A DNA stretch of 6,019 nucleotides, taken from the NCBI GenBank assembly GCA_937871605.1, contig CALMRM010000190.1, positions 1 through 6,019 on the forward strand, given 5' to 3'. Of this stretch, positions 5,442 through 6,019 are shown in pieces. The notes under the pieces are model-generated. The model worked only from the letters and a program-made list of their open reading frames with translations, was not told where the DNA came from and made no database searches. Source of the stretch: an uncultured Terriglobus sp. Lineage in GTDB: Bacteria; Acidobacteriota; Terriglobia; Terriglobales; Acidobacteriaceae. A program made the position numbers and the translations under genes. Positions within the stretch are counted from its first letter, which is position 1; the number at the start of each line of letters is the position of its first letter.

Positions 5442-5488
5442 ACAGGGGCGATCTCGTTAGCCTGCGGGTAGTCCGCGGGCCGTTCGAC

Positions 5489-6019
5489 TTAGCCGCCGAA
5501 CGAGAAGTTTACAGTGATGGTGGTATCGACCTCAGTCGGATCCCCATTGAGGAGATACGGCTTGTACTTCCAGGTCTGCACTGCGGCAATGGCGTTGGCA
5601 CGCAGCATCTCAGGCCCGGACACCACGGACAGCTGCTCCACCGCGCCCGTCTTCGAAATGATGGCATGCAGCACCACCGAACCCGAGACGTGTGCCGCCT
5701 TGGCGATCGGCGGGTAGACCGGCGTGGTCTTTACCAGCACCTGGCCAGCCATGACGCCGCTGGAGATCTTCGCCGGGCCTGTGGGCTTCGGCTTCTCTGC
5801 CGGCTTCACTACCGGCGTGGGAGCTGCGCCCAAACCAAGGCCACCCATGATGCCGCCAGCGGAGCCACCCGCAGCGCCCATGCCCGCGCCCACTACGCCT
5901 GCAACCTGCTGCGGCGGTGGCGGATCCTCATGGGTCATATCGACCTTCTTGGGAATTTTGGTGGGTGCCGTCATGGGGTCGAACGCCGCAACCTGCTTGA
6001 CCACAACCTGCTTCACAGC
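5489..6019 (-). CDS. tonB: TonB energy transducer, C-terminal part (5' end outside window)
   Basis: The frame is open through the right edge, so the 176 visible residues lack the N-terminal membrane anchor; the GTG at 6016 is probably internal. Numbering from there, residues 1-39 are a basic and Pro-containing periplasmic stretch (KQVVVKQV, PTKIPKK, DPPPPQQ). Residues 40-65 are unusually Gly- and Ala-rich, and 66-83 return to the Pro/Lys repeats typical of TonB (KPAEKPKPTGP). The TonB C-terminal domain runs from about 96 to 173. It contains VYPPIAKAA, VSGSVVLHAIISKTGAVEQL, AVQTWKYKPY and a final TITVNFSF strand. This domain binds the TonB box of outer-membrane receptors. The gene is first of the visible operon order tonB-exbB-exbD-exbD, so its promoter lies outside the window. 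Confidence 0.92.
   Translation of the reverse strand, partial: AVKQVVVKQVAAFDPMTAPTKIPKKVDMTHEDPPPPQQVAGVVGAGMGAAGGSAGGIMGGLGLGAAPTPVVKPAEKPKPTGPAKISSGVMAGQVLVKTTPVYPPIAKAAHVSGSVVLHAIISKTGAVEQLSVVSGPEMLRANAIAAVQTWKYKPYLLNGDPTEVDTTITVNFSFGG

Overview
The window looks like a chromosomal segment from a high-GC Gram-negative bacterium, most likely an Acidobacteriota of the Terriglobus/Granulicella/Edaphobacter kind. I judge this from three things: the recalled resemblance of the TonB, SurA-like and TPR lipoprotein sequences to proteins of that group, the tonB-exbB-exbD-exbD gene order, and a palindromic repeat whose translation reads HPERSEGS, familiar from such genomes. No search was run, so the taxonomy is an inference.

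Left half, plus strand (1-2366): the 3' end of an alpha/beta hydrolase overlaps by ATGA with a small class I cytochrome c lipoprotein gene. A small four-helix membrane protein follows, then a SurA/PrsA-like peptidyl-prolyl isomerase lipoprotein. The four genes are close together and may form one transcript, which ends at a long perfect hairpin (2388-2430) shared with the convergent gene on the other strand. The most unusual feature here is a palindromic repeat of about 139 bp (322-460). It lies inside the signal-peptide coding region of the cytochrome gene and leaves the frame open.

Right half, minus strand (6019 down to 2443): a Ton energy-transduction operon, read as tonB (5' end outside the window), exbB, exbD and a second exbD. 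ExbB and ExbD form the proton-driven inner-membrane motor, and TonB carries the energy across the periplasm to outer-membrane receptors. All the motor residues I could check are present. Each intergenic junction holds a hairpin or palindrome, and a textbook intrinsic terminator follows the second exbD. A TPR lipoprotein gene lies beyond that terminator, with its own 320-bp leader region.

I see no CRISPR array, tRNA, rRNA, transposase or phage gene. The window is mostly ordinary cell-envelope machinery. The parts worth a second look are the repeat inside the cytochrome signal peptide, the structured junctions of the ton operon, the paired ExbD paralogues, and the glycine-rich TonB linker.
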